A stretch of 42,605 nt of DNA from the IMG/VR virus record IMGVR_UViG_3300010885_056683, positions 1-42,605 of that record, one strand, 5' to 3'. This stretch comes from a virus. Positions 24,332 to 31,421 of this stretch are shown one piece after another. Both the position numbers and the translations under genes were made by a program. Position 1 is the first letter of the stretch. The number at the start of each line of letters is the position of its first letter. The notes under the pieces were generated by a model that was given only the letters and a program-made list of their open reading frames with translations, ran no database searches and was not told the origin of the DNA.

Positions 24332-24718
24332 CTGTTCTGCCGGCTGAGGAAACGACGCCGGGCCCGCCTCGGAGGCACCTGGGAAGGACCCCTCCGACAA
24401 GCCGGCAGCAGGACGGAATCCTGCCTCTGCCCGGGAGCTCCGGGACGAGGGGCCGACAGGCCAGCGGGTCGAGAGACCTCCGCACCTCGGACGCGAACGG
24501 CCCGCGATACGGTCGGCCCCCGGAGGGCTGCGTCAAGGACGCGGTCGGCGCAGTAAGCGCCCCAGACAACGGCGAGAGGGGAAGCGGGGTTACGCCCCGC
24601 CCAGCAGGAACGCCTGACAAGCGGATATGCCTGCCGACACCGACCCCCTCGGGGGGAGGTCAATGCGCCGGCCCCGACGCATCGATCTCCCCGCCCCCAA
24701 CCCACAGGAGCCCCCCGC

Positions 24719-24994
24719 ATGAACAAGCGACAGCTCGCAAACGCATACGCCGCCGGCTACACCGGCAAGTGCCACAACGCCCAGGCGACGAGCGATGGCC
24801 GCTACATCCTCCACCGCAGCACGATCGTCGAACGCGTCAACGGTTGCACGTGGCGCTTCAACTGGTGCGGAGGGTACACGGCCACGACTGCCAGCCACAT
24901 GAACGAGGTGCTGCGCGCGCTCAGCGTGCCGATGCGCGTCAGCTACGCCGAAGCGCGCGAGACGAAGGCGCCCTCGTTCTGCGTCGCCGCCTGA
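24719..24994 (+). CDS. Hypothetical early protein, 91 aa
   Basis: First gene of the rightward block, with AGGAG before the ATG. Sequence MNKRQLANAYAAGYTGKCHN then WRFNWCGGYTATTASHMNEV suggests a small mixed alpha/beta protein with three Cys. Early genes of this size usually redirect the host. No family recognised. Confidence 0.75.
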   Translation: MNKRQLANAYAAGYTGKCHNAQATSDGRYILHRSTIVERVNGCTWRFNWCGGYTATTASHMNEVLRALSVPMRVSYAEARETKAPSFCVAA

Positions 24995-25017
24995 CCCTCA
25001 ACCCCCTGGAGACCCGC

Positions 25018-25233
25018 ATGCTGAAGTGGACAAAGCCTTACTTCGGTGTCCAGCACACCCCAACCGACAGCTTCGGCCGCTATTGCACGGTGCAGGCTGG
25101 CCCTGGGGGAGCAACTCTCTCCCTGTGGCTGAAGGGCTGCGGCTTCCGCGCCCCTGAGCTGCACTTCAACACCGCCGAAGACGCCCGCGCTGCGGCCGAG
25201 GCGTGGATGGCTTTTGAAGTTCTCCCCCTTTGA
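25018..25233 (+). CDS. Small hypothetical early protein, 71 aa
   Basis: ATG 25018 is the end of the shared leader GGAGACCCGCATG. The product reads MLKWTKPYFGVQHTPTDSFG then FNTAEDARAAAEAWMAFEVL, a short beta sheet plus helix. The larger open frame from 24304 is a shadow. Function unknown. Confidence 0.7.
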   Translation: MLKWTKPYFGVQHTPTDSFGRYCTVQAGPGGATLSLWLKGCGFRAPELHFNTAEDARAAAEAWMAFEVLPL

Positions 25234-25245
25234 CAGGAGACCCGC

Positions 25246-25443
25246 ATGAACAAGCTCACCCCCTACATCGCCTGCTCGATCGTCGAAGGCTTCGACGGAG
25301 GCACCGACGCAAGCCTGGAAGAGCAACTCGCCGCCTGGCAGTACCTGATCGACTCCGGAACCGTCTGGCAACTGCAAGGCTGGTATGGCCGCACGGCCGC
25401 CGCCCTGATCGAAGCCGGTCACTGCCATCGGAGGGCCGCATGA
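25246..25443 (+). CDS. Small early protein, DUF7417-like
   Basis: 65 residues, with the shared leader. The segment AWQYLIDSGTVWQLQGWYGR followed by TAAALIEAGHC is a pattern seen in many unnamed phage proteins. The stop overlaps the next ATG as ATGA. Function unknown; the family assignment is from memory of its pattern. Confidence 0.65.
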   Translation: MNKLTPYIACSIVEGFDGGTDASLEEQLAAWQYLIDSGTVWQLQGWYGRTAAALIEAGHCHRRAA

Positions 25444-25613
25444 ACAAGCCTCTGCTTCCGCCCGCTCTGCGCATCGTCCACAACCGCCTGCTCGGTGGGT
25501 GGTTCATTGTTCGAAGTCGTCACGACACCCCGATCGGCGGCCGGCACGAAAGCCGCGCCTCAGCGCTGGCCTGGCTCCGAACCAGTGCCATGTTCCGCAC
25601 CCCCGGACCGTAG
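25440..25613 (+). CDS. Small hypothetical early protein, 57 aa
   Basis: ATG 25440 overlaps the previous stop (ATGA). Product: MNKPLLPPALRIVHNRLLGG, then GWFIVRSRHDTPIGGRHESR and a short helix. Its stop is immediately followed by the first copy of the two-hairpin element. Function unknown. Confidence 0.65.
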   Translation: MNKPLLPPALRIVHNRLLGGWFIVRSRHDTPIGGRHESRASALAWLRTSAMFRTPGP

Positions 25614-25664
25614 CCGCGATGCGCCCCGTCGGGCGCATGCGAGTGCAGTCCCGCACTGAACCCC
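25613..25664 (+). repeat. Two-hairpin element, copy 1
   Basis: Contains ATGCGCCC/GGGCGCAT (8-bp stem, 4-base loop) followed directly by AGTGC/GCACT (6-base loop) and the tail TGAACCCC. Copy 2 at 27090-27142 keeps the same layout although the first stem differs in sequence. It lies right after one gene's stop and before the leader of the DUF932 gene. There is no U-run. A transcript-processing site, translation control or protein-binding RNA are possible. Confidence 0.75.
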
Positions 25665-25684
25665 GCAACCCACGGAGACCCCGC

Positions 25685-26803
25685 ATGGACAACCTGATGT
25701 CCGCCAACGCTCAATGGTCCAGCCGCCCCGCCGATGAACGCTTCTGCAGCCTGCTGGAGATGCACGCCGCCCTCGAAACCCAGCGCGCGATCTCGCGCGC
25801 CAAGGTCGTCTCGTCCCGGGACCTGCTCGTGCGCCCCGTCGAAGACTCCGCCCACAAGGGCCTGGAGGTCGTCAGCCGGGCCGGCGTGCCCTACGCCCCG
25901 TCGCACTGGGCCTTCGGCCAGCTCGCGTCCCTCGTGGGCGCGCCGGCCAGCTACCTGCGCACGTTGCCCGCCGAGATGGCCGCCGACTGCCTCAACTACG
26001 GGCTACAGGTCGAGCGCGGCCCCGAAGATGTCGGCGTGCTGATCCGCGCCGACGGCGGCAGCCGCACGCTCGCCGCCGCGACCGGGCCCCGCTACGGCCG
26101 GATCTGGAACGTCGAGGTGGTGCGCGCCCTGATCCAGCAAGTCGGCGACGGCGTGTCCGGCCGCTGGAGCGTGCCGCAGGAATCGAAGTGGGCCGGCCTG
26201 GTGGCCGCGGCTGACCGGCCGCCGATCACGAAGGCGTCGACCACGCTCTACGCAGGCGACCGCGACATGTGGGTCTTCCTCGCCGACGAGCACAACCGGA
26301 TCGAGATCCCGAACCGGCGCGACGGCCAGCCCGGCACGCTCGCCCGCGGCGTGATCGTGAGCAACTCCGAGGTGGGCAGCGCCACCCTGCGCGTGCAGAC
26401 CTTCCTCTTCGATGCCATGTGCTGCAACCACATCATCTGGGATGTGCAGGGCATGCAGGAGATCGCGATCCGCCACACCGCGAGCGCGCCCGACCGCTAC
26501 CTCGAAGAGGTAATGCCCGCCCTCGTGCAGTACGCCGGGAGCTCCACCGCCGGCATCCTCGACACGGTCGAGCGGGCCCGCGCGGCACGCGTGCCGAACA
26601 AGGTCGACGAGTTCCTCGCGACCCGCTTCGGCGCCCGCATCGGCCCGCGCGTGGCCGCCGCGCACATGACCGACGAAGGCCGCCCGATCGAAACGATCTG
26701 GGACGTGGTCACCGGTGCCACGGCGTACGCCCGCAGCATCCCCGACCAGAGTGATCGCCTGGCCTTCGAGCGCGACGCCTCGGCGCTGCTGAGCAAGGTC
26801 TGA
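25685..26803 (+). CDS. DUF932 (phage/plasmid-like) protein
   Basis: 372 residues; ATG 25685 follows GGAGACCCCGCATG. The order of blocks fits DUF932: an early YAPSHWAFGQLASLVGAPAS, then the conserved GPRYGRIWNVEVVRAL, middle VFLADEHNRIEIPN and GVIVSNSEVGSATLRVQTFL, then FDAMCCNHIIWDVQG. DUF932 proteins occur in phages and plasmids; their molecular role is not established, although location among early replication genes suggests DNA metabolism. Longest gene of the early block. Confidence 0.8.
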   Translation: MDNLMSANAQWSSRPADERFCSLLEMHAALETQRAISRAKVVSSRDLLVRPVEDSAHKGLEVVSRAGVPYAPSHWAFGQLASLVGAPASYLRTLPAEMAADCLNYGLQVERGPEDVGVLIRADGGSRTLAAATGPRYGRIWNVEVVRALIQQVGDGVSGRWSVPQESKWAGLVAAADRPPITKASTTLYAGDRDMWVFLADEHNRIEIPNRRDGQPGTLARGVIVSNSEVGSATLRVQTFLFDAMCCNHIIWDVQGMQEIAIRHTASAPDRYLEEVMPALVQYAGSSTAGILDTVERARAARVPNKVDEFLATRFGARIGPRVAAAHMTDEGRPIETIWDVVTGATAYARSIPDQSDRLAFERDASALLSKV

Positions 26804-26893
26804 CCGAAGCCTGTGCAGGTGGGGCCCCGCCCCAGTCATCAGGTCGACTGGCCCCCGTAAGGGGCCCCCCTTCTACCCCTCAAGAACACCCGC
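26804..26893 (+). other. Structured 90-base spacer
   Basis: Holds several inverted repeats in a row: GGGGC/GCCCC near 26821-26834, AGTC/GACT around 26835, and GGCCCC CGTAA GGGGCC (6-bp stem, 5-base loop) near 26850. No gene fits. As with the two-hairpin element it sits between early genes, suggesting RNA-level control. Confidence 0.55.
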
Positions 26894-27085
26894 ATGAACT
26901 ACTCCCAACACCTTGCTGCGCAACGCTCGACATTGCAGCCCGAAGCCTTATGCCAGGTGATGGCCGTTGTGATGTCTTCCCGCAACTGGAACGACTCGGC
27001 GATGCGCCTCCTGCCCGATTGGCGCCTGGTCTACCCCGTCGACCCCCGCATCGGTGAGACGACCCGCTACCTGCCTGAGGCCTGA
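26894..27085 (+). CDS. Small hypothetical early protein, 63 aa
   Basis: ATG 26894 is preceded by AAGAACACCCGC, a weak form of the shared leader. Product: MNYSQHLAAQRSTLQPEALC, then a helix and WRLVYPVDPRIGETTRYL. The second two-hairpin element follows its stop. Function unknown. Confidence 0.65.
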   Translation: MNYSQHLAAQRSTLQPEALCQVMAVVMSSRNWNDSAMRLLPDWRLVYPVDPRIGETTRYLPEA

Positions 27086-27089
27086 CCGC

Positions 27090-27142
27090 AGCCGCTATGC
27101 CCCCGCCCGGAGGCATGCGAGTGCGATCGTGCACTGAACCCC
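27090..27142 (+). repeat. Two-hairpin element, copy 2
   Basis: Starts GCCGCTATGCC; the first stem is ATGCC/GGCAT (with an inner CC/GG), then AGTGC/GCACT around GATCGT and the same TGAACCCC tail as copy 1 at 25613-25664. The changed bases in the first stem keep the pairing, which supports RNA structure. It again sits between a stop and a GGAGACC leader. Confidence 0.75.
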
Positions 27143-27153
27143 AGGAGACCTAC

Positions 27154-27450
27154 ATGAACACCGCCGTCCTTTCCCGCAGCGTCTCTCGCCGCCTCGCCGC
27201 CCAGGTCGATACGCTCGGCGCCCTCAACGCCCAGATCGCCGAACTGCAGGGTCAAGCCGAACTGATCAAGGCCGAGCTGAAGTCGACCGGCCTCGACACG
27301 ATCGAGGGCGTGGTCTTCAAGTGCGTGATCGCCGTCGTCGAGCAGGCCCGCCTCGACAGCAGCAAGGTCAAGGCCCTGCTGACCCCGGCGCAGATCGCCG
27401 CCTGCACCCGCGTGACCGAGAGCGTCCGGCTCACGGTCTTCGACCGCTGA
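27154..27450 (+). CDS. Hypothetical early protein with coiled coil, 98 aa
   Basis: ATG 27154 after AGGAGACCTAC. The helix ALNAQIAELQGQAELIKAEL is followed by a small domain, with KVKALLTPAQIAACTRVTES near the end. This layout (coiled coil, then a short domain ending in RVTESVRLTV) is common in phage early proteins of unknown role. The upstream frame from 27097 lacks a ribosome site. Confidence 0.7.
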   Translation: MNTAVLSRSVSRRLAAQVDTLGALNAQIAELQGQAELIKAELKSTGLDTIEGVVFKCVIAVVEQARLDSSKVKALLTPAQIAACTRVTESVRLTVFDR

Positions 27451-27461
27451 CTGGAAAAGAA

Positions 27462-27752
27462 ATGCAACGCTTCTACGCATCGAACAACACCTTCACGTGG
27501 CCGAACGGCGCCGTCGGGCACCGCCCCGGCGGGTCCCCCGACTGCCTCGGCCCCTACGCCAAGGTCCGCAACTGCCCGATCGACGGCACCGACCTGCGGC
27601 GTGCCTGCTACGCCCAGGGCTACGCAGACACGATGTTCTCGGTGCCTGCCGCGACCCGCTATCGCGGCCGACGCATCAAGGGCTTCTTCACCACTCGCGA
27701 AGACGGCATCGTCTTCGTGCCCCTCGACAGCCACCGTCACCTGCTGCCATGA
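27462..27752 (+). CDS. Hypothetical early protein, 96 aa
   Basis: ATG 27462, 11 bases after the previous stop. Contains YASNNTFTWPNGAVGHRPGG then YAKVRNCPIDGTDLRRACYA and ends RIKGFFTTREDGIVFV. Two or three Cys might bind metal. The stop overlaps the RadC-like ATG. Function unknown. Confidence 0.7.
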   Translation: MQRFYASNNTFTWPNGAVGHRPGGSPDCLGPYAKVRNCPIDGTDLRRACYAQGYADTMFSVPAATRYRGRRIKGFFTTREDGIVFVPLDSHRHLLP

Positions 27753-28240
27753 AAAACGTCAAATCCATTGACCCCCCGATCTACAAGGCCCCTCCGCCCG
27801 GGGAGGACGAAGATGCGGTGATCGCACGCGCGCTCGCCATCCTCGCGGGCCGGGTCCGCAAGGGCCCGGTCTTCGACTCGCCGAAAACGGTGCAGCAGTT
27901 CGCCCAACTGCAGCTTGCCGAGCGGGACCACGAAGTGTTCGCGATCATCTTCGCCGACGCGGGTTACCGGCTGATCAAGTTCGAAGAGATGTTCCGCGGC
28001 ACGCTCGGGCAGACCTCGGTCTACCCCCGTGAGGTCGTCAAGCGGGCCCTCGAACTCAACGCCGGGGCCGTGATCCTGGTCCACAACCACCCGAGCGGAC
28101 AGCCCGAGCCATCCCGCGCCGACGAGTTCCTCACGCAGACCCTCAAGGCGGCCCTCGGTCTCGTCGACGTTCGCGTCCTCGATCACATAGTCGTGTCGTG
28201 CTCGGGATGCACCAGCTTCGCCGAACGCGGGCTGCTCTGA
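27749..28240 (+). CDS. RadC-like JAB/MPN-domain protein
   Basis: 163 residues. The JAMM signature HNHPSG (residues 112-117) followed by PSRAD, and the upstream KRALELNAGAVIL, are those of the RadC/YeeS family common on phages and plasmids. The metal-binding His, His and Asp are all present. Despite the name, the family's repair role is unproven. The N-terminal region is a short helical arm. It overlaps the previous gene by four bases. Confidence 0.85.
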   Translation: MKNVKSIDPPIYKAPPPGEDEDAVIARALAILAGRVRKGPVFDSPKTVQQFAQLQLAERDHEVFAIIFADAGYRLIKFEEMFRGTLGQTSVYPREVVKRALELNAGAVILVHNHPSGQPEPSRADEFLTQTLKAALGLVDVRVLDHIVVSCSGCTSFAERGLL

Positions 28241-28241
28241 C

Positions 28242-28424
28242 ATGCGCAAACGCCCCGCCACGCTCGCCGCCCTGGCGCGCGAGCGCACTGTCCCGCCCGG
28301 GGAGAACGAGCCCAGGGAACTGTGGGTCGCGACGGACACCGCCGGCAGGCGGTTCCTCGCACCGTCCGAATCGGAGGCGCGCCGCCTCCTCACCGACTAC
28401 AACACCGTGAAAGGAAAGTCATGA
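28242..28424 (+). CDS. Small hypothetical early protein, 60 aa
   Basis: One base after the RadC-like gene. Basic protein: MRKRPATLAALARERTVPPG then WVATDTAGRRFLAPSESEAR. Its stop overlaps the next ATG (ATGA). Function unknown. Confidence 0.65.
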   Translation: MRKRPATLAALARERTVPPGENEPRELWVATDTAGRRFLAPSESEARRLLTDYNTVKGKS

Positions 28425-28750
28425 GCTTCATGGAACCTGAGGTCACCGAACGTGACCGCCATTGGGAGGTCGAGACGAAGTCGGGTACCTGGTACGTGCC
28501 CGGGCACGTGGTCGAGGCGCCCGACTGGATCGCGTCGGGTGGAACCATCGTTGAGCCGTGGCTCAGCAACTTCAAGGACGACCTGAAGGACTACATCGAG
28601 CCCCGCTGGGATCAGGTGCAGTCCCTGCGCGTCGTCGTCGGTTACTGCGGGCGCATGCAGGCGCCCGGCTACCTCGACTCGACGGAGTGGATATTCGAAC
28701 GCACGAAGAAGGGCATCCGCCAGCAGCTCGACAACCTCTTCGGAGACTGA
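28421..28750 (+). CDS. Hypothetical early protein, 109 aa
   Basis: ATG 28421 in ATGA overlap. Product has WEVETKSGTWYVPGHVVEAP and a helix FKDDLKDYIEPRWDQVQSLR, ending RTKKGIRQQLDNLFGD. No family recognised; tightly packed in the block. Confidence 0.7.
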   Translation: MSFMEPEVTERDRHWEVETKSGTWYVPGHVVEAPDWIASGGTIVEPWLSNFKDDLKDYIEPRWDQVQSLRVVVGYCGRMQAPGYLDSTEWIFERTKKGIRQQLDNLFGD

Positions 28751-28752
28751 AC

Positions 28753-29151
28753 ATGAACGAACCGCTCAACATCGCCAACATCCGCGCACGTCTCGCCGCA
28801 CTCGATGCGTGGATGGCCTCGCAGAAGCGCAACTGGTACGACCCGGCAGAACTTCCGGCGGGCATCGACACGCCGACGAACGAAGAGCGCGCCGATCTCG
28901 AAGTCCACGAATGGCTGACGAACCCGCCTTCGCGCTACTTCGCTTACATAGACGAAGTAGGTATAGGCCAGCTCGTCACCAACTGGACCGGTCGACAGCT
29001 CGGTCACATCACTTGGTGCGGACGCAGGTGGCGCAACAACTTCGGCGATCGCCGCGTGAACTTCCGCATGGTCGGTACGAACGGGGTGAACTACGCCGGC
29101 ACGGCGTACCCCGACAGCGGCACCTACTGCCGCCTGCGGGCCGTCAAGTGA
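28753..29151 (+). CDS. Hypothetical early protein, 132 aa
   Basis: Two bases after the previous stop. An N-terminal helix (RARLAALDAWMASQKRNWYD) is followed by a beta domain: RYFAYIDEVGIGQLVTNWTG, then LGHITWCGRRWRNNFGDRRV. The latter pattern with alternating Arg/aromatic residues is common in unnamed phage proteins. The stop overlaps the next GTG as GTGA. Confidence 0.7.
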   Translation: MNEPLNIANIRARLAALDAWMASQKRNWYDPAELPAGIDTPTNEERADLEVHEWLTNPPSRYFAYIDEVGIGQLVTNWTGRQLGHITWCGRRWRNNFGDRRVNFRMVGTNGVNYAGTAYPDSGTYCRLRAVK

Positions 29152-29231
29152 GGCCCCGCGACCTGCTCCTGGCCCTCGCCATCGGCATCAGCCTGGCCTG
29201 GGCCTACTCGACCTGGCTCGTCTACCCCTGA
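29148..29231 (+). CDS. 27-residue single-span membrane peptide
   Basis: GTG 29148 in GTGA overlap with the preceding stop; ends at TGA 29231. The whole chain is one hydrophobic segment (LLLALAIGISLAWAYSTWLV) with a basic N-terminus (MRPRD), a plausible membrane peptide. The next gene starts 14 bases on with the leader CTGGAGGCCCGCATG. A short frame can arise by chance, but overlap and hydrophobicity both support it. Confidence 0.5.
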   Translation: MRPRDLLLALAIGISLAWAYSTWLVYP

Positions 29232-29245
29232 CCCTGGAGGCCCGC

Positions 29246-29455
29246 ATGTCTTACCGCGTTTTCAAACACAAGCCCTACAAGCGCACCGACTGGGGCTACG
29301 CCCCGAATCCGCGCGCTCGCTGCACCACGATCCGCCGTGGCGTCGCAACCGCCAAAGAAGCCCGCGAGATCTGCTCCCGCGGCCCGGCCAACAGGGCCTT
29401 CGAAGAGGGCCGCGAGTACCGGCACCTTTCGTTCTACGAGTTCATCCGGGAGTGA
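29246..29455 (+). CDS. Small basic early protein, 69 aa
   Basis: Preceded by GGAGGCCCGCATG. Product: MSYRVFKHKPYKRTDWGYAP, then a helix and EGREYRHLSFYEFIRE. The basic N-terminal half may bind nucleic acid. Function unknown. Confidence 0.65.
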   Translation: MSYRVFKHKPYKRTDWGYAPNPRARCTTIRRGVATAKEAREICSRGPANRAFEEGREYRHLSFYEFIRE

Positions 29456-29457
29456 CC

Positions 29458-29706
29458 ATGTCCGTCCGCACCTACACCCTGATCCTGACCCTCGCCGGCC
29501 CCGAGCAGCCGCCGGCACCCACCGCCGTGGCCGCCCGGCTCATCGGCGCCCTGGACTTCGCGTCCTCGCGCGGGGGTCCGTTCCACACCAGCCGCTGGGC
29601 CAACGTCTGGATCGACGCCACCGAGGGCGACCGCACGCAGGCCCGCGGCGATCCCCTCTTCGCAGGTGCCAAGGACCTGCACGAACGACTCCGCGAGCCG
29701 GCATAG
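29458..29706 (+). CDS. Small hypothetical early protein, 82 aa
   Basis: ATG 29458 two bases after the previous stop. Product begins MSVRTYTLILTLAGPEQPPA and is a small alpha/beta protein. Its stop is followed by AGGAGACCACC and the next ATG. Function unknown. Confidence 0.65.
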   Translation: MSVRTYTLILTLAGPEQPPAPTAVAARLIGALDFASSRGGPFHTSRWANVWIDATEGDRTQARGDPLFAGAKDLHERLREPA

Positions 29707-29715
29707 GAGACCACC

Positions 29716-29940
29716 ATGGCACGCTTCACTATCGCCGGGCACGGAGAACCCTACCGGGTACGCGTCGGCTCGATCGTCCACTACGTAGACCGCGTCCCCC
29801 TCGACGCGAAGCCCGACATCGTCCGCGAACACGTCACCGACCGCGGCCGAACCAGCCTCCGGCCGTACGTGATCGGCGTGGGTCGGCATTACAAGACCCT
29901 CACCGCGGCCGTGGCCGCGCTCGTCAAGGAACGCACATGA
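29716..29940 (+). CDS. Small hypothetical early protein, 74 aa
   Basis: Good AGGAG 10 bases upstream. Sequence: MARFTIAGHGEPYRVRVGSI then VPLDAKPDIVREHVTDRGRT. Beta-strand start, short helix end. Overlaps the next gene as ATGA. Confidence 0.65.
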   Translation: MARFTIAGHGEPYRVRVGSIVHYVDRVPLDAKPDIVREHVTDRGRTSLRPYVIGVGRHYKTLTAAVAALVKERT

Positions 29941-30161
29941 GAGCCCTCTTCTACGTCTCCCGCTCCGACTACAACGGTCTGGGTTGGCGAGCTTTTCTCT
30001 TTACCACGACGAGCAACACGGAAAGCGTCACCACCGCACTTCACATCTTCAGGATGTTGTTTCAATCCGAATTCGGCAAGCCCCTGGGCGTGCCACTCAG
30101 ACTGCTCAACTGCAAATTCATCTGCCATACCGGCAACGAAGTCTGGGAGGAACTGGCATGA
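29937..30161 (+). CDS. Small early protein, paralogue 1 of 2 (74 aa)
   Basis: Product MRALFYVSRSDYNGLGWRAF, ending FICHTGNEVWEELA. The protein at 30493-30702 has the same beginning (MRALFFI), the same W-R-x-F-L core and the same end (FICTTPEDVWKEV), so the two are a duplicated pair flanking the DUF2591-like gene. Function unknown. Confidence 0.7.
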   Translation: MRALFYVSRSDYNGLGWRAFLFTTTSNTESVTTALHIFRMLFQSEFGKPLGVPLRLLNCKFICHTGNEVWEELA

Positions 30162-30496
30162 AGATCAAGACTCAAGACCTGATCGGCTCGGCCTTGGACT
30201 GGGCAGTGGGAGAAATCCTGCAGTACGACACTAACTCCCTACTTCCGCAACTTCATAGGGACTCTTTGAGACCCTCCAAAGATTGGAAGCAAGGGGGACC
30301 GATCATTGAACGCGAGCACATCTGCCTCGACAAGTTCGACAACTACAACTCCATCGCCTTCCAACGTGAAAGCACATGTCCTACTACTGGGCGCGCTTTC
30401 ATCATGATAGGACCGACCCCTCTCATCGCAGCCATGCGTTGCTTTGTCGCTAGCAAGCTCGGCGACGAGGTCGATATCCCGGAGGAACTGACATGA
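30158..30496 (+). CDS. DUF2591-like phage protein
   Basis: 112 residues; ATGA overlap at the start. The N-terminus MKIKTQDLIGSALDWAVG is characteristic of this family of small phage proteins of unknown function, and the C-terminal TPLIAAMRCFVASKLGDEVD fits too. The gene is visibly richer in A and T than its neighbours, which suggests that it, probably with one of the flanking paralogues, was acquired separately. Confidence 0.75.
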   Translation: MKIKTQDLIGSALDWAVGEILQYDTNSLLPQLHRDSLRPSKDWKQGGPIIEREHICLDKFDNYNSIAFQRESTCPTTGRAFIMIGPTPLIAAMRCFVASKLGDEVDIPEELT

Positions 30497-30702
30497 GCAT
30501 GCGCGCCTTGTTCTTCATCACCGTCCACGACGCCCACGCCCGTCGGTGGCGCTGCTTCCTCGTCAGCACGCCGGACGGTCCGCACGACCGGCACGCGGCC
30601 GTGCTCGCCGCGTTCGAACGCGAGCACGGCCCCCTCGACGGGCGCAAGGTGCACGCCGAGTTCATCTGCACCACGCCCGAGGATGTCTGGAAAGAGGTCT
30701 GA
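30493..30702 (+). CDS. Small early protein, paralogue 2 of 2 (69 aa)
   Basis: MSMRALFFITVHDAHARRWR and an end FICTTPEDVWKEV mark it as the duplicate of the gene at 29937-30161. It is GC-rich where copy 1 is less so, so the copies are not recent. Overlaps the previous stop as ATGA. Function unknown. Confidence 0.7.
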   Translation: MSMRALFFITVHDAHARRWRCFLVSTPDGPHDRHAAVLAAFEREHGPLDGRKVHAEFICTTPEDVWKEV

Positions 30703-30704
30703 CC

Positions 30705-30905
30705 GTGAAAGCCGCCGTCCCCCTCCTGACCCTCGACGAGTTCCGGGCCCAGTACAGCCGGATCCGGCTCGCCAGGAAGACCGCCAACGCGCTGGCCTTC
30801 CTGCTCGTCTACGGCTGGACCTGGCACAAGGCCGGATCCGTCGCCGGGGTCCACCCCTCGACGATCGCCAGAGCGCTGCGCCGGCACCCGCCGCGGCCCC
30901 GCTGA
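30705..30905 (+). CDS. Small helix-turn-helix protein (TrfB/KorA-like)
   Basis: 66 residues, GTG start two bases after the previous stop. Contains FRAQYSRIRLARKTANALAF, then a helix-turn-helix (WHKAGSVAGVHPSTIARALR). This arrangement resembles TrfB-type plasmid/phage repressors, but it is a fragment-sized version. Last gene of the early operon, followed by a terminator. It may regulate the block. Confidence 0.65.
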   Translation: MKAAVPLLTLDEFRAQYSRIRLARKTANALAFLLVYGWTWHKAGSVAGVHPSTIARALRRHPPRPR

Positions 30906-30915
30906 GAACCCCTTG

Positions 30916-30960
30916 AAGCCCCCTCCGTGGGCCGGCCATGCCGGTCTGCGGAGGGGGCTT
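30916..30960 (+). terminator. Rho-independent-like terminator after early block
   Basis: A perfect 12-bp stem, AAGCCCCCTCCG (30916-30927) and CGGAGGGGGCTT (30949-30960), with a 21-base loop that itself holds a CCGG pair. It starts 11 bases after the last early stop. The T-tract is short (CTTTCG), so efficiency may be modest. Confidence 0.75.
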
Positions 30961-31056
30961 TCGCGCGTCTGGAGCCGGCCAGTACAGGACCCTTCTGACG
31001 CATCAGGGGGTGTTTCCTAACTCTCTATATACGTGTAAGGTACATGTAAGTTTACT

Positions 31057-31076
31057 ACCCCCCTATATAGGGGGGT
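31057..31076. repeat. Perfect 20-bp palindrome
   Basis: ACCCCCCTATATAGGGGGGT is fully self-complementary, with a TATATA core. Such a site binds a symmetric dimer or can extrude as a cruciform. It lies in the non-coding convergent region. Confidence 0.9.
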
Positions 31077-31341
31077 CTATATACACCCCCCTCCCTCTCT
31101 CTTCGCTCCTTATAGTAAACAAGGGTCCAAAGGGTCCAAAGGGTACAGTGCAGAGGGAAAATCGCTGGGCCCTTGGCCGCTCCGTCGACCCATGGAAGGA
31201 TCGAAAAAAGCCCCCGCGGACCCCTTTTTGCAGTTTTTTTCGTGTAACTTACCTGCAGGTACCCTTGCACGAAGCTTACAAACACATACCCCCCCTCGCA
31301 TGCAAACGCTTACGCGAACCTTACAAACCTACCCACAGGTG

Positions 31342-31364
31342 CGCAGAAAAGGCTGCGGTTTTTT
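31342..31364 (+). terminator. Short rightward intrinsic terminator
   Basis: CGCAG (31342-31346), 6 bases, CTGCG (31353-31357), then G and six Ts. A 5-bp GC-rich stem with a clear T-run. It would stop rightward transcripts before they meet the leftward primase transcript. Confidence 0.6.
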
Positions 31365-31390
31365 GCAAGCAGGGGGCTGACCTGCCGCGG

Positions 31391-31421
31391 CATGGGGCCA
31401 CGGCGGGGCGCCGGCCCCATG
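31391..31421 (-). terminator. Hairpin just downstream of primase-helicase gene
   Basis: CATGGGGCC and GGCCCCATG are perfect 9-bp complements around a 13-base loop, 11 bases past the primase-helicase stop on the minus strand. No U-run follows, so it may act with Rho, or stabilise the 3' end. Confidence 0.5.

Larger units (their letters stand above)
24074..24718. other. 645-bp divergent non-coding region
   Basis: No gene is supported. It separates the leftward late genes from the rightward early genes. Contents: a GTTCT/AGAAC hairpin (24103-24118) in the terminase leader; five 25-bp repeats (24126-24250); a GTGTGC/GCACAC inverted repeat around 24270-24289; a weak rightward promoter near 24304-24331; and a GCGGGG/CCCCGC hairpin (24584-24600) before the first early gene. 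Likely a control region and possibly the packaging or replication start. Confidence 0.7.

Noticed and set aside
24304-25017. Upstream extension of the 25018 gene and other frames through the 24.3-24.7 kb region
   Set aside because: No ribosome sites, Arg/Pro/Gly-rich content, and they cross the first early gene in another frame. The region is better described as non-coding.
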